Part shown: positions 16,638 to 25,974 of the stretch, piece after piece | Position numbering within the stretch: the first letter of the stretch is position 1 | Layout: every line of letters begins with the position of its first letter | Source of the DNA: Bradyrhizobium sp. AT1 | GTDB taxonomy: Bacteria; Pseudomonadota; Alphaproteobacteria; Rhizobiales; Xanthobacteraceae | NCBI RefSeq assembly: GCF_001590795.1 | Contig: NZ_JXDL01000001.1 | Span: forward strand, 1,788,606 to 1,852,605 | Direction of reading: 5' to 3' | Length of the DNA: 64,000 bases | Made by a program: the position numbers and the translations under genes | The notes under the pieces: model-generated | The model's database searches: none | The model's input: the letters and a program-made list of their open reading frames with translations, nothing else | Told to the model about the DNA's origin: nothing

Positions 16638-18475
16638 CAATTGCAGACTTCGCCGGGAATTTTAACGCTGGGATTCGAAGGATGGCTAACCGTCCCGAGG
16701 CGGCATCCCTTGGCAATCGCCCTGCATCCGGCCGCATTGCAAATCATTTGCCCGCTCGCCTGAGGCGCTGACGGTGCCGCATCGCTCTGTTTGCGATCCT
16801 GGTCACGCCGTCTCGAATCCTCGCGCGTCGCGACGGGTTTCTTTTCCTGGATCTTCTCGCATTCATTGTCGTCACCGACGCGAAAGCCCGCACGGCAGGT
16901 GATCTTCACGCATTGATCACCATCGGCCTTGAAGCCGAAATTGCACACCAGGGGGCAGACTCGTCCCGGCTTTGCCTTCAGCGCATCGAGCGCGTCCACG
17001 CTCGCGAGCTTCACGTCGAGCTGGGTGCCGGCATATTTGTTGAACAGCGTCAGCGAGCGCTGCGCGGCGGCGCTCCAGTCGCCGTCGGCGCCACCGGACA
17101 GGCAACCCACGCGGCGCAATTCGGACTGTACGGATTTCGCGAGGTCCACCGCCGACAATGTGGATGTCGGCGCAGGGGAGAGGGCCGCCACTTTCTGGTC
17201 TGCTTCCGGCATCTGCCGATCGGCCGCTGGCTTTGCGGCCTGCTCCGCCTTCTCGGCCGCCTGCTTGGCGGCGAGTTCGGTCTTGGCCTTCTCCGCCGCC
17301 TGCTTCTCGGCCAGCGCTTTCGCCGCCGCCGCCTCGGCCGCCTTGCGCTGCCGTTCGGCCGCTTCCGCCTTCGCCTGCTCGATCTGCTTCTGCTTGTCGG
17401 CGGCGATCCGAGCCTCTTCCGCGGCCTTGGCAGCCGCGGCCGCCTTTTCCTGCTCGGCCTTCTGGGCGCGCTCGGCGATGAGCCTCGTCTTTTCCTGCTC
17501 GGCCGCCTTGGCCTTTTGTTCAGCCGAAGCGCGCGTCTCTTCGGCGCCGATCTTGTTCAGCTGGCCCTTGGCGAGGTTGGCGTAGAAACCGTCGGGGTAT
17601 TGTGCCAGGAATGCTTCCCAGCCATCGCGTGTCGCAAGCTGGAGCGCGAGCTCGTAGTCCCTGCGGATAGCTTCCTGCGGGTTGGCCTGGGGACCGGTTG
17701 CCGGCGGCTTCACCACGAGGGGAACGTCGTCGCCGCCGAGCGAGCCGTAGACATAGGGCTCCTGCTTGTAGCCGGTAGCCTTGAGCACGTCGTCGCGCAC
17801 GAAGCCGAAGGCCTTGCGCAGATCGAGGCCGGGCTTCGGCAGGTGCTCGACCAACGCGGTGGCGAACGGGCTGTTTCTGGAATCGCCATCGGAAGCCGTC
17901 GATCCTGCCTTGGCCGCAAAGGCGATCATCGTGTTCGGGCTGGTCGGCTCGACTTTGGCCAATCCCCGACCGATGGCGCGCGAGGCCAGCGTGCGCTTCA
18001 TCGTCTTGGAGAACGGGTTGTCCCGGCAGGCGTCGAGAATGATCAAGCGCAGCTGCTTGGCCGGCTCGACCGCGAATAGCGCACGTTCGACCGGGATGGT
18101 TTCGTCGAGCACGTCGCCATCCGTCTCCAGCGTGGCGTCGGTCGGAATGAGATAGTTGGTTCCGTCGAGCTCGATGCCATGGCCCGCGTAGTAGATCACC
18201 GCCATGTCCGCATCACGCGACCTGCCGGCAAACTCGCGCAGCATGCGCCGCATCTCGCTGGCACTGAGGTCCAGCCGGACGTCGACGGAATCAAAGCCCG
18301 CCTTCTTGAACATGCCACCGACCAGCGTGGCATCGTTCACGGGATTGCCGAGCTTGGGTGCGCTCTTGTAGGCAGAATTGCCGATAACGAGCGCAACCCG
18401 GCGGTCGGCATGCGCCGGTCCGCAGGCCAATCCAATCGCAAATATCAACGCTGCAAATAGCCGAAACGGAATCAC
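16637..18475 (-). CDS. caspase family protein (upstream tandem copy)
   Basis: A 612-residue exported protein. A signal peptide (about 1-23, ending G-P-A-H-A-D) precedes a caspase-like peptidase domain with H99 (Y-Y-A-G-H-G) and C150 (L-D-A-C-R-D-N-P). An Ala/Glu/Lys/Gln-rich coiled coil of about 130 residues follows, then a Cys-containing C-terminal region (R-R-V-G-C-L and C-P-L-V-C, with further paired Cys) that is probably disulphide-bonded in the periplasm. The start is GTG at 18475 behind a G-rich ribosome-binding site. Bacterial members of this family cleave after basic residues when tested, but the target here is unknown. Confidence 0.9.
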   Translation of the reverse strand: MIPFRLFAALIFAIGLACGPAHADRRVALVIGNSAYKSAPKLGNPVNDATLVGGMFKKAGFDSVDVRLDLSASEMRRMLREFAGRSRDADMAVIYYAGHGIELDGTNYLIPTDATLETDGDVLDETIPVERALFAVEPAKQLRLIILDACRDNPFSKTMKRTLASRAIGRGLAKVEPTSPNTMIAFAAKAGSTASDGDSRNSPFATALVEHLPKPGLDLRKAFGFVRDDVLKATGYKQEPYVYGSLGGDDVPLVVKPPATGPQANPQEAIRRDYELALQLATRDGWEAFLAQYPDGFYANLAKGQLNKIGAEETRASAEQKAKAAEQEKTRLIAERAQKAEQEKAAAAAKAAEEARIAADKQKQIEQAKAEAAERQRKAAEAAAAKALAEKQAAEKAKTELAAKQAAEKAEQAAKPAADRQMPEADQKVAALSPAPTSTLSAVDLAKSVQSELRRVGCLSGGADGDWSAAAQRSLTLFNKYAGTQLDVKLASVDALDALKAKPGRVCPLVCNFGFKADGDQCVKITCRAGFRVGDDNECEKIQEKKPVATREDSRRRDQDRKQSDAAPSAPQASGQMICNAAGCRAIAKGCRLGTVSHPSNPSVKIPGEVCN

Positions 18476-18650
18476 TTGCGTCCCCCCGGATGCAATTCCA
18501 CGAGCCTATTCGCTAGCTTCGCCGAATGCCAATTCTTCCTATGTGATGCTTGTCACACAGGGGCTTTCAGCTGTGCTAAGGATCATGCGGCGAAGCGTCG
18601 CCCCGCTAACGGGCCGTGTGGAACACAGCCGGATCCGGTCTGCGGGTTTG

Positions 18651-20558
18651 CTACATTTGCACCACCTCATGCCGCATCACGAACGGCGCGAGAAGTGTGT
18701 GCACCTCGCCCGCAATCACCTCGCGCTGGTCCGGCCGCAGTCCCGTAAGCGTCACGGTGGCGATCGAGCCGTGGCTGCCGTGCGCACCCACCTTGACCTT
18801 GCAGTCGATGCCGCGCTCGACCAGCGGCGCCAGCACCTGGGTAAAGACGCGCTGCGCTGCGTCCCAGCGCAGCTGCGGCTTGAACACCTTGCCGACACCT
18901 GTCACCGGCATCGGATCGATCGGAATGACCTGCACCGGGACGGCGGCGCGCTCCGGTGTGCGCTCGCGCACCCATGTCTCCAATTCGCCCGGCTCGACCT
19001 TGGCGCCCGGTTTCAGTTGCACGTATCCTACCGGCAGCTCACCGGCATAGGCGTCGGGCTGGCCGACCACGGCAGCGAAGCCGACGGCGGGATGGCGGAA
19101 CATGATCTCCTCGATCGGCGCCGGATCGATGTTGTGGCCGCCGCGGATCACGAGGTCCTTGGCGCGGCCGGTGATCCAAAGATAGCCATCGGCGTCGAGA
19201 CGGCCGAGATCGCCTGAATTGACCCAGACCTCGTCGACGAAGGCGCCTTTGTTGTGCTCGTCGTTGAGGTAGCCGCCGAACACGCCCGGCCCGGCCATGA
19301 TGACGACACCGATTTCGTCCGGCTTGCAATCGCGGATCAGCCGGCCGTCGGCGTCGAGCTGCACGATGCGCACGCGCGCATAAGGCATCGGCAAACCGAC
19401 GGAGCCGAGCCGGATCGGCCGCCCCGGATAGGCAAGCGTGTGCACGCTCGAGGTCTCGGTCATGCCGTAGACCTCGATCACGCGCAGCTTCAGCTTCTCC
19501 TGGATTGCCGAGCCCACGGCGACGGGGATCGCCGAGCCGCCGCCAGCGGCATATTTCAGGCTGGAGATGTCGGCATTGCCAGGCGGCACCCCGAGCGTCG
19601 CGGCCAGCACCGTCGGCACGCTCGACAGCGCCTCGGGCTTGAAGCGTTCGACCAGTCCCCAGATGTTCTTCACCGCATTCGGATTGCGCCAGCCGCTCGG
19701 CGACAGCACGACCAGCGAGCCACCGGCCGACAGCGTCAGCAGCACCTGCGTCAAGGAGCCCCCGACGTGAAACAGCGGCATGCCGAACAGCAGATTGGCG
19801 CCGGGCTTCGACTTCAACAGAAGATTGAGCGCCCAGGCCTGATAGACCTGATTGGTGTGAGTGTGCCGCACCAGCTTCGGAGTGCCGGTGGTGCCGCCGG
19901 TGTGGAAATAGGCAGCGATGTCGGCACCCGAAATCTTGCGCCCACTGACGAGCCGGTCGGACGGCTGCTGCTTGATCAGGTCGCCGAACGCAAAGATGCC
20001 CTTGGCGGGATCGCCGCCGCCGAACACCTGCACGATCGCCTTGAGGTGCTTGAGCTGCGGGCGGATCTGCTCGACCTTCTGCCAGATATCGGTGCCCGGC
20101 ATCGGCCCGAGCGCCACCAGGATTTTCGTGTTTGCAGCTTCCAGGATTTCCGCGATCTGGTGCGGCTCGAGCAGCGGATTGACGGGATTGGCGATGCCGG
20201 CGGCCTCCGCGCCGAACAGCGTCACGAACGCATCGGGCACCAGCGGCAGCATGAAGCTGATGACGTCGCCCTTCTCTGCGCCAAGCGCATGAAACATGTT
20301 GGCGGCCTGCGTGACGCGCGCGATGAAATCGCGGTAGGTGACGACCTGCGGCGTGTCGGCGGGATCAGCGTTTTGCAGAAACTGGATCGCCGCCCCGTCG
20401 GGATTGCGTGCAGCGCCCAATTTGATGGCGTCATAGGTGCTCTCGGCCGCGATGCGATCGGCGTAAGGGACCTGCTCGAAGGCCCGGACTTCCGCGTCCG
20501 TCAACAGTTCCGGATAGTCGTTGCCGATAAGGCGATCGAGCGCGTGGATGCCCGCCAT
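18651..20558 (-). CDS. AMP-binding acyl-CoA synthetase
   Basis: A 635-residue adenylate-forming enzyme that activates a carboxylic acid to its acyl-CoA using ATP. The P-loop H-T-G-G-T-T-G-T-P-K is at about residues 219-228. Also visible are V-Y-G-M-T-E, the hinge region S-G-D-L-G-R-L-D-A-D-G-Y-L-W-I-T-G-R-A-K-D, and the catalytic Lys in V-G-K-V-F-K. The C-terminal extension of about 60 residues after that Lys is longer than in most family members. Start 20558 has GGAGG upstream and begins the family-like N-terminus; the frame is open 64 codons further. The fatty or aromatic acid used cannot be inferred. Confidence 0.9.
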   Translation of the reverse strand: MAGIHALDRLIGNDYPELLTDAEVRAFEQVPYADRIAAESTYDAIKLGAARNPDGAAIQFLQNADPADTPQVVTYRDFIARVTQAANMFHALGAEKGDVISFMLPLVPDAFVTLFGAEAAGIANPVNPLLEPHQIAEILEAANTKILVALGPMPGTDIWQKVEQIRPQLKHLKAIVQVFGGGDPAKGIFAFGDLIKQQPSDRLVSGRKISGADIAAYFHTGGTTGTPKLVRHTHTNQVYQAWALNLLLKSKPGANLLFGMPLFHVGGSLTQVLLTLSAGGSLVVLSPSGWRNPNAVKNIWGLVERFKPEALSSVPTVLAATLGVPPGNADISSLKYAAGGGSAIPVAVGSAIQEKLKLRVIEVYGMTETSSVHTLAYPGRPIRLGSVGLPMPYARVRIVQLDADGRLIRDCKPDEIGVVIMAGPGVFGGYLNDEHNKGAFVDEVWVNSGDLGRLDADGYLWITGRAKDLVIRGGHNIDPAPIEEIMFRHPAVGFAAVVGQPDAYAGELPVGYVQLKPGAKVEPGELETWVRERTPERAAVPVQVIPIDPMPVTGVGKVFKPQLRWDAAQRVFTQVLAPLVERGIDCKVKVGAHGSHGSIATVTLTGLRPDQREVIAGEVHTLLAPFVMRHEVVQM

Positions 20559-20794
20559 GGAATTCCGTCCTCCCTCAGATGCATGTCCCGGCCGGCTGTC
20601 TTTTGACATTCTTCGGCAAGGCCCCGACCAATGGCGTCGGTAGCCGACAGAATGATGGATGATTAGCCGTTCGTCCATGGCCCTGCGGCCAAGTGCGCCT
20701 AAAGGCCCCTTTGAACCTCCGTACCGAGTCCCGGGACCAAGAACAGGCATCGGATCCGCCTAGCAGCGTCCTACCGCAAGACACGAGGTGATCA

Positions 20795-21874
20795 ATGACG
20801 AGGCATCAGCGAAAACACAATCTTGCGCTGATTGTCACGCTTGCCGTGGCGGCCGTGATCGCCCTACCCCATGCCGCGTTTGCCGACAGCCAGCTCGACA
20901 AGATGCGTGCCAAAATCGCTGCTTTCGTCGGCGACAAGATGGAAAAGCTCGGCGGTTCGCGCGTCGTCTACAAGGTCGATGGCGACGGCCTGCGCGAGAG
21001 CGTGGTCACGGATCTGCGCGACGACGTTTACAAGACCCTGCGCGAGAGCAAGATCGGCTTCGCCGGACTTGGGATTCGCGATGGCGGCGTCGAACTGAAG
21101 ATCGCGGACGCCAAGGGCCGCGAGCAGCTCGCGCGCAAGCTTGCCTCAGCCGCGGAAGGATTGCCGTCGCATGCGCTCACCGTGACCGACGGCGGCGATG
21201 GAATGATGCGGATCGCACCGACCGAGGCTGCGTCCGCGGCACGGCTGCGCGAACTTGTCGACGATTGCATTGACATGATCGAGCAGCGTCTCAAGGATTC
21301 CGGCGTCAAACTCGCCAGCGTCCAGCCCGCCGGCGCCGACCGCCTCCGGATCTTCGTGCCGGGCGAAATGGACCCTGAGCGCGTGACGGCAATCTTTGCC
21401 CGAAAGGTCAAGGTCAGCTTCCGCCTCATCGACGTTTCGATGCCGGGCGCTCAGGCACAATCCGGCAACCCGCCCGAAGGCACCGAAGTCCTGCTCGGCT
21501 TCAAGGACAACATTCCCTATTTGGTGGCCAAGGATAGCGCACTCGACGGCAGCGACATCAGCTATGCGGGCCCGGGATTCGCGAGCAGCACGAAGGAGCC
21601 GATCGCCTCGTTCCGCTTCAACGGCCGCGGCACGCGGCGCTTCGCCCACATCACGGCGGAGAACGTCGGAAGGCCCTTCGCCATCGTGCTCGACGACAAG
21701 GTGATCTCGGCCCCGGTGATCCGCGAGCCCATCACCGGCGGCTCCGGCCAGATCTCCGGCAATTTCACCCTGGAGGAAGCGAGCAGCGTCGCCATGATGC
21801 TGCGCGCCGGCTCCCTGCCCGGACACCTTGACCTCATCGAGCAGCAGGTCGTGCAAGCCGCCGCCAAGCCATAA
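20795..21874 (+). CDS. exported SecD P1-domain-like protein lacking the membrane channel half
   Basis: A 359-residue protein with a signal peptide (about 1-30, ending H-A-A-F-A-D). The rest matches the large first periplasmic region of SecD: V-V-Y-K-V-D-G, the head subdomain, and near the end R-P-F-A-I-V-L-D-D-K-V-I-S-A-P-V-I-R, then G-G-S-G-Q-I-S-G-N-F-T, and L-R-A-G-S-L-P. In true SecD this final motif leads straight into the five-helix RND membrane domain. Here the protein stops about 15 residues later. No secF or yajC is nearby. It may be a free-standing chaperone-like paralogue of SecD. Confidence 0.85.
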   Translation: MTRHQRKHNLALIVTLAVAAVIALPHAAFADSQLDKMRAKIAAFVGDKMEKLGGSRVVYKVDGDGLRESVVTDLRDDVYKTLRESKIGFAGLGIRDGGVELKIADAKGREQLARKLASAAEGLPSHALTVTDGGDGMMRIAPTEAASAARLRELVDDCIDMIEQRLKDSGVKLASVQPAGADRLRIFVPGEMDPERVTAIFARKVKVSFRLIDVSMPGAQAQSGNPPEGTEVLLGFKDNIPYLVAKDSALDGSDISYAGPGFASSTKEPIASFRFNGRGTRRFAHITAENVGRPFAIVLDDKVISAPVIREPITGGSGQISGNFTLEEASSVAMMLRAGSLPGHLDLIEQQVVQAAAKP

Positions 21875-22120
21875 GGCGACGATCGTCCGGCGCCCCGCCT
21901 GAGGCATGCAGCCCCTCCGCGGCGCCGATCCCGCCCGAATCACGGCCGCGCCGCGCCCAGCTGGACGACCAACGGGCAATTGCCGAAACGCCCGATCGGG
22001 CTAAAATTTGCCCTGCGACATGGCGGCCGAAGGCTTCATTTCAGGCGGTCGTCATGCGATTTCGGCTATACGTGCCGAGCACACCGACCAGGACTGAAGG
22101 CCTTACGCGGGGTTAGTACC

Positions 22121-22927
22121 ATGCCGTCCGGCAGCGCAGACATTTCCTCGATCCTCGACCGCATTCTCGACGCGGCCACGGACAATCTCAGGATCGCGAA
22201 GATCCTGGTGCAAATGGGCCTCGATCCCAACAACGTCACCTATGACGCGATCTTCAACCGGCTGCTGGAGATCTTCGTCCACAACATCACACTGGCCAAT
22301 CTGTTCGCGACCATCGGCGCCGGCTTCTTCGTCGCCACCCTGCTGATGCGCACGATGGTGCCGCTCCGCGTCGCCAACATGATCGGCTGCGCCTTCTTCG
22401 CCATTTTCGGCGCGCTCTCCGCCAACGTCGCGACGTTCCTGCTCTATCTGCTGATGCTTCCGATCAATGCGCTTCGGTTGCGCCAGATGCTCAAGCTGGT
22501 CAAGAAGGCGCGTCATGCGGCCGAAGGCGACATGTCGATCGAGTGGCTCAAGCCGTTCATGACCGAGCGCAAATATCGCCGCGGCGATACGCTGTTCAAG
22601 CTCGGCGATCCCGCCAAGGAGATGCTGCTCACGGTCACCGGAAAATTCCTGGTCAAGGAGATCAACGTCGAGATCGGGCCCGGTGCGCTGATGGGCGAGC
22701 TCGGCTTCCTGACGCCGGACAACCGCCGCACCGGAACGATCGAATGCGTCGAGGACGGCCAGGTGCTGACGATCACCTATGACCGCCTGCTCGAGATCTA
22801 TTTCCAGGATCCGCAGTTCGGCTATTACTTCCTGGTGCTGACCAGCCAGCGCCTGCTGCAGAACATCGATCGGCTGCAGAAGCAGCTGGCGACGGCGCAG
22901 TCGGCCACGACGAACAGGATCGCGTGA
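22121..22927 (+). CDS. membrane protein with C-terminal cyclic-nucleotide-binding domain
   Basis: The 268-residue protein has an N-terminal helical segment and three hydrophobic helices (about 57-76, 80-96 and 98-112). A cyclic-nucleotide-binding beta-roll (about 140-240) follows, with Y-R-R-G-D-T-L-F-K-L-G-D-P-A, I-G-P-G-A-L-M-G-E-L-G-F-L, and R-R-T-G-T-I-E-C. The last 30 residues form a helix rich in Gln and Leu. No helix-turn-helix is present, so it is not a Crp-type regulator. The usual Arg of the phosphate-binding cassette is R in N-R-R-T. The ATG at 22121 matches the domain start; the frame is open 47 codons upstream. Confidence 0.85.
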   Translation: MPSGSADISSILDRILDAATDNLRIAKILVQMGLDPNNVTYDAIFNRLLEIFVHNITLANLFATIGAGFFVATLLMRTMVPLRVANMIGCAFFAIFGALSANVATFLLYLLMLPINALRLRQMLKLVKKARHAAEGDMSIEWLKPFMTERKYRRGDTLFKLGDPAKEMLLTVTGKFLVKEINVEIGPGALMGELGFLTPDNRRTGTIECVEDGQVLTITYDRLLEIYFQDPQFGYYFLVLTSQRLLQNIDRLQKQLATAQSATTNRIA

Positions 22928-22935
22928 CCGCAAGC

Positions 22936-23577
22936 TCAGCTGAGCAGCAGCGCCATGCCCGGATCGCCCTTCTCCATCGCGCGCCGGTAGGCCGGACGGT
23001 CACCGATGCGGCCGAGATAGCTGACCACGTTCGGACAGCGCTGGAGATCATAGGGCTGGAAGTAACGCATGGTGGTGAGCGAGAACACCGTCATGATATC
23101 GGCGGTGGTGAAGGCTCTGCCCGCCAGATATTCGGCCTCGCCAAGCCTGGCGTCGAGAAGGTCGTAAGCGCGATCGAGGCGCCCCTTCATCGCGCGCAGG
23201 ATCGGATTGTCGTTGGCGAGATCGAGCCGGCCCAGGATCATCATCCGGCCCATGCCGGGTTGCAGCGTGCCATTGGCAAAATGCAGCCAATACAGAAACT
23301 GCGCGAAGGCGGGATCATTGGGGCCGAGCACGAGCCGGCCGTTGCCGTATTTTGCAACGATGTAATCGACGACGGCGCCGGATTCGGCAAGCACGAGATC
23401 GCCGTCGGTGATCACCGGCGCTGCCCCGATCGGATGCAGCGCCTTGTACTCAGCCGGTGCCAGCATGGTCGCGGCATCGCGCGTGTAGCGCTTCAGCTCA
23501 TATGGGATCCCGAGCTCCTCGCACAGCCAGACGATACGCTCGGACTGGGACTTGCCGAGATGATGGACGGTGAGCAT
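22936..23577 (-). CDS. glutathione S-transferase family protein
   Basis: A 213-residue cytosolic protein. It has an N-terminal thioredoxin-fold domain (M-L-T-V-H-H-L-G-K-S-Q-S-E-R-I-V-W-L, then the cis-Pro motif G-A-A-P-V-I-T-D-G and glutathione-binding L-A-E-S-G-A-V). An all-helical C-terminal domain with F-T-T-A-D-I-M-T follows. GGAGG lies five bases before the ATG at 23577. It is convergent with the cNMP-binding protein gene, with 8 bases between the stops. The substrate is unknown. Confidence 0.92.
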   Translation of the reverse strand: MLTVHHLGKSQSERIVWLCEELGIPYELKRYTRDAATMLAPAEYKALHPIGAAPVITDGDLVLAESGAVVDYIVAKYGNGRLVLGPNDPAFAQFLYWLHFANGTLQPGMGRMMILGRLDLANDNPILRAMKGRLDRAYDLLDARLGEAEYLAGRAFTTADIMTVFSLTTMRYFQPYDLQRCPNVVSYLGRIGDRPAYRRAMEKGDPGMALLLS

Positions 23578-23786
23578 GAGGCCTCCTGCGAGCGCGAATT
23601 GGGCGAGCGGCAAGCATCTTACCGCGTGGTGGGAAGAAGATGAGCGTCGCACGTCCCCCTTCCCCGGGATTTTGCGGATGTTAGGAGGCGAAACGCCCAT
23701 TGAGCCGATCCAAGGAAGTTTGAGGGACGGCGCCGCAAAATCGCCCTAAAAACCGAATGGTAACCATGGCGCCCTAAGGTAACGAC

Positions 23787-24584
23787 GTGACCAATTCTCC
23801 GACGATCCTGGTGTTCGATTCCGGCCTTGGCGGGCTCACGGTGCTCCGCGAGGTCGTGGCTGCGCGGCCGGATGCGCACTTTGTCTACGTCGCCGACGAC
23901 GCCTTCTTCCCTTACGGCCACCACGGCGAGGACGAGATCATCGCCCGTGTCGTACCGCTGATGGGGGAACTGATCGGCACGCATGATCCCGACCTCATCG
24001 TCATCGCCTGCAACACGGCTTCCACCCTGGTCCTGTCGCACCTGCGCTCCGCTTATTCCGTGCCCTTTGTCGGCACGGTGCCGGCGATCAAGCCGGCCTG
24101 CGCGCAATCGAGAACCCGCCGCGTCTCGGTGCTCGGCACCAAGGGCACGGTGAAGCGCGAATATACCAAAGCCTTGATCCGCGATTTCGCGCAAGGCTGC
24201 GAGGTGACATTGGTCGGCTCGCCCGAGCTCGCCTCGCTGGCGGAAGCCGAGCTCAGCGGCGCTCCGATCAGCGACGAGGCGATCCTCACCGAACTCACTC
24301 CATGCTTCGTCGGCGACGCCGGGAATGTGACATCACGCACCGACACCGTCGTGCTCGCCTGCACGCATTATCCGCTGCTGCTCGACCGGCTGAAGCGGCT
24401 GGCGCCCTGGCCGGTCGACTGGATCGATCCGGCGCCGGCGATTGCCCGCCGCGTCTCGGATCTGCTTGGCCCGCGGGTCGGCGGCATCGCGCAGGACAGC
24501 GCCGAGATGATCTTCACCTCGAACCGCGTGCATGGCCTTTCGACCATGCTGACGCCATTCTTCGGCGGTCGCGCTTTGGCCTGA
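23787..24584 (+). CDS. murI: glutamate racemase
   Basis: This 265-residue enzyme makes D-glutamate for peptidoglycan. It has F-D-S-G-L-G-G-L-T-V near the start, the first catalytic cysteine C75 in A-C-N-T-A-S-T, and the second, C192, in L-A-C-T-H-Y-P-L-L. The length is normal for the family. The start codon is GTG at 23787. The aldolase gene begins 62 bases after the stop in the same direction. Confidence 0.96.
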   Translation: MTNSPTILVFDSGLGGLTVLREVVAARPDAHFVYVADDAFFPYGHHGEDEIIARVVPLMGELIGTHDPDLIVIACNTASTLVLSHLRSAYSVPFVGTVPAIKPACAQSRTRRVSVLGTKGTVKREYTKALIRDFAQGCEVTLVGSPELASLAEAELSGAPISDEAILTELTPCFVGDAGNVTSRTDTVVLACTHYPLLLDRLKRLAPWPVDWIDPAPAIARRVSDLLGPRVGGIAQDSAEMIFTSNRVHGLSTMLTPFFGGRALA

Positions 24585-24646
24585 CTTTGCGCGGCGCCGC
24601 GGCGCTGCTAGGTTTTGCCGTCGCCACCTAGCCGCAGGCCTTTTCC

Positions 24647-25420
24647 ATGACGGTCCCGACCACGCCGCTCAACCGTCTCCGCCAGCTTTGGCGCGAAGGC
24701 CGTCCCGCCTTCGGCGCCATCGCGACCATCCCGAGCGTGCAGACCGTGCAGATCATGGCCCGCTCGCTCGACTGGATCATCGTCGATCTCGAGCATGGGC
24801 CGATCGGGCTCACCGAAGCGCACGCGATGATCGCCGCGACGACGGGCACGCCGTGCACGCCCCTGGTTCGGATCGCGGCGAACGAGCCCTGGCTTGCGAA
24901 GGCGCCGATGGACATCGGGGCCTTCGGCATCAACTTTCCAATGATCACGAACCGCGCTGAGGCCGAGAAGGCGGTGCGCAGCGTGCGCTACCCGCCGCGC
25001 GGCGACCGCCTCTGGGGACCGTTCCACGCACCGTTCCGCTGGGGCCAGTCGATGCCGGACTACATGGCATCCGCCGATGACGAGATGATCTGCATGATCA
25101 CCATCGAGCATGTCGACGCCGTCAACCGTATCGACGAGATCATGGCGACGCCGGGCATCGACGTCGCGGTGATCGGGCCCGGCGACCTCGCGACCTCCAT
25201 CAACAAACGCGGCCAGATGGACGACCCGGAGCTGCTGGAGCTGGTCGCGCGCGCCGAAGCCGGCATCCTCAGAAGCGGCGTTCCGATCGGCGGCGTTGCG
25301 CGCACCGCCGACCAGGCCAATGCCCTCGTCGACCGCGGCTACCGCGCGATCGCGCTCGGCTTCGACTGGTCGCTATTCCAGCGCGGCATCATGGCGGCCT
25401 TCGAGGGAATCAGGCGCTGA
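24647..25420 (+). CDS. HpcH/HpaI aldolase family protein
   Basis: A 257-residue class II (metal-dependent) pyruvate aldolase of the HpcH/HpaI type, which cleaves 2-keto-3-deoxy acids to pyruvate and an aldehyde. Motifs are visible: D-W-I-I-V-D-L-E-H-G-P-I, R-Y-P-P-R-G-D-R, I-T-I-E-H-V-D-A-V with the metal-binding Glu, and D-V-A-V-I-G-P-G-D-L-A. The catalytic Arg-type loop (V-R-I-A) is present. The gene follows murI by 62 bases and could be read through from it. The physiological substrate is not evident. Confidence 0.9.
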   Translation: MTVPTTPLNRLRQLWREGRPAFGAIATIPSVQTVQIMARSLDWIIVDLEHGPIGLTEAHAMIAATTGTPCTPLVRIAANEPWLAKAPMDIGAFGINFPMITNRAEAEKAVRSVRYPPRGDRLWGPFHAPFRWGQSMPDYMASADDEMICMITIEHVDAVNRIDEIMATPGIDVAVIGPGDLATSINKRGQMDDPELLELVARAEAGILRSGVPIGGVARTADQANALVDRGYRAIALGFDWSLFQRGIMAAFEGIRR

Positions 25421-25485
25421 ACAGGCCAATTGCCACCTTGCCGGGAACTGACGCGCTGCTAGGGTCGTTCCAGGGAGGAAAAACC

Positions 25486-25869
25486 ATGCTCAAAAAGACT
25501 TTGCTCGCTCTCACCTTTGCAGGCCTTGCCTTTGCGGCCTTCGCCCAGCAGCCCGGCATCAAGCGCACCCCGCTTCAGAAAGTCGAATTTCCGGAGGGCT
25601 ATAATACCATCACCGCCATTGCGGAAGTTCCGGCAGGCGGGGCCGCCGGACGCCATACCCATCCCGGCATCGAGACCGGCTACGTGCTCGAAGGCGAGCT
25701 GAACCTCTTCATCGACGGGCAGCCAGAGAAAACCCTGAAAGCCGGCGATTCCTACCAGATTCCGGCCGGCGTCGTGCATGACGCCAAGGCTCACGGCGAT
25801 AAGGCCATGAAAGTGCTGGGAGTTTACGTCGTCGACAAAACCAAGCCGCTGGCGTCTCCAGCGCCCTGA
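25486..25869 (+). CDS. exported cupin domain protein
   Basis: The 127-residue protein has a signal peptide (M-L-K-K-T-L-L-A-L then AGLAFAAFA). A single cupin barrel follows with metal ligands in the two cupin motifs: G-R-H-T-H-P-G-I-E-T-G-Y-V-L-E-G-E and Y-Q-I-P-A-G-V-V-H-D. A strong GGGAGG ribosome-binding site precedes the ATG at 25486. The protein is probably periplasmic and metal-binding; the activity is unknown. Confidence 0.9.
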   Translation: MLKKTLLALTFAGLAFAAFAQQPGIKRTPLQKVEFPEGYNTITAIAEVPAGGAAGRHTHPGIETGYVLEGELNLFIDGQPEKTLKAGDSYQIPAGVVHDAKAHGDKAMKVLGVYVVDKTKPLASPAP

Positions 25870-25974
25870 TGCGGCGAACCGACCGGCCCCAAGCGGGTTG
25901 GATCATGCTAGAGCGAGCGGGCGAGCCCCGCTCGCTGCACATATTTTAATCTTTGATACGGAACCGAAAGACCA

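Noticed and set aside
14817..18475. Caspase-based defence or cell-death island
   Set aside because: No STAND, NACHT, toxin, gasdermin or CRISPR partner is present, and both proteins have signal peptides that point to the periplasm.
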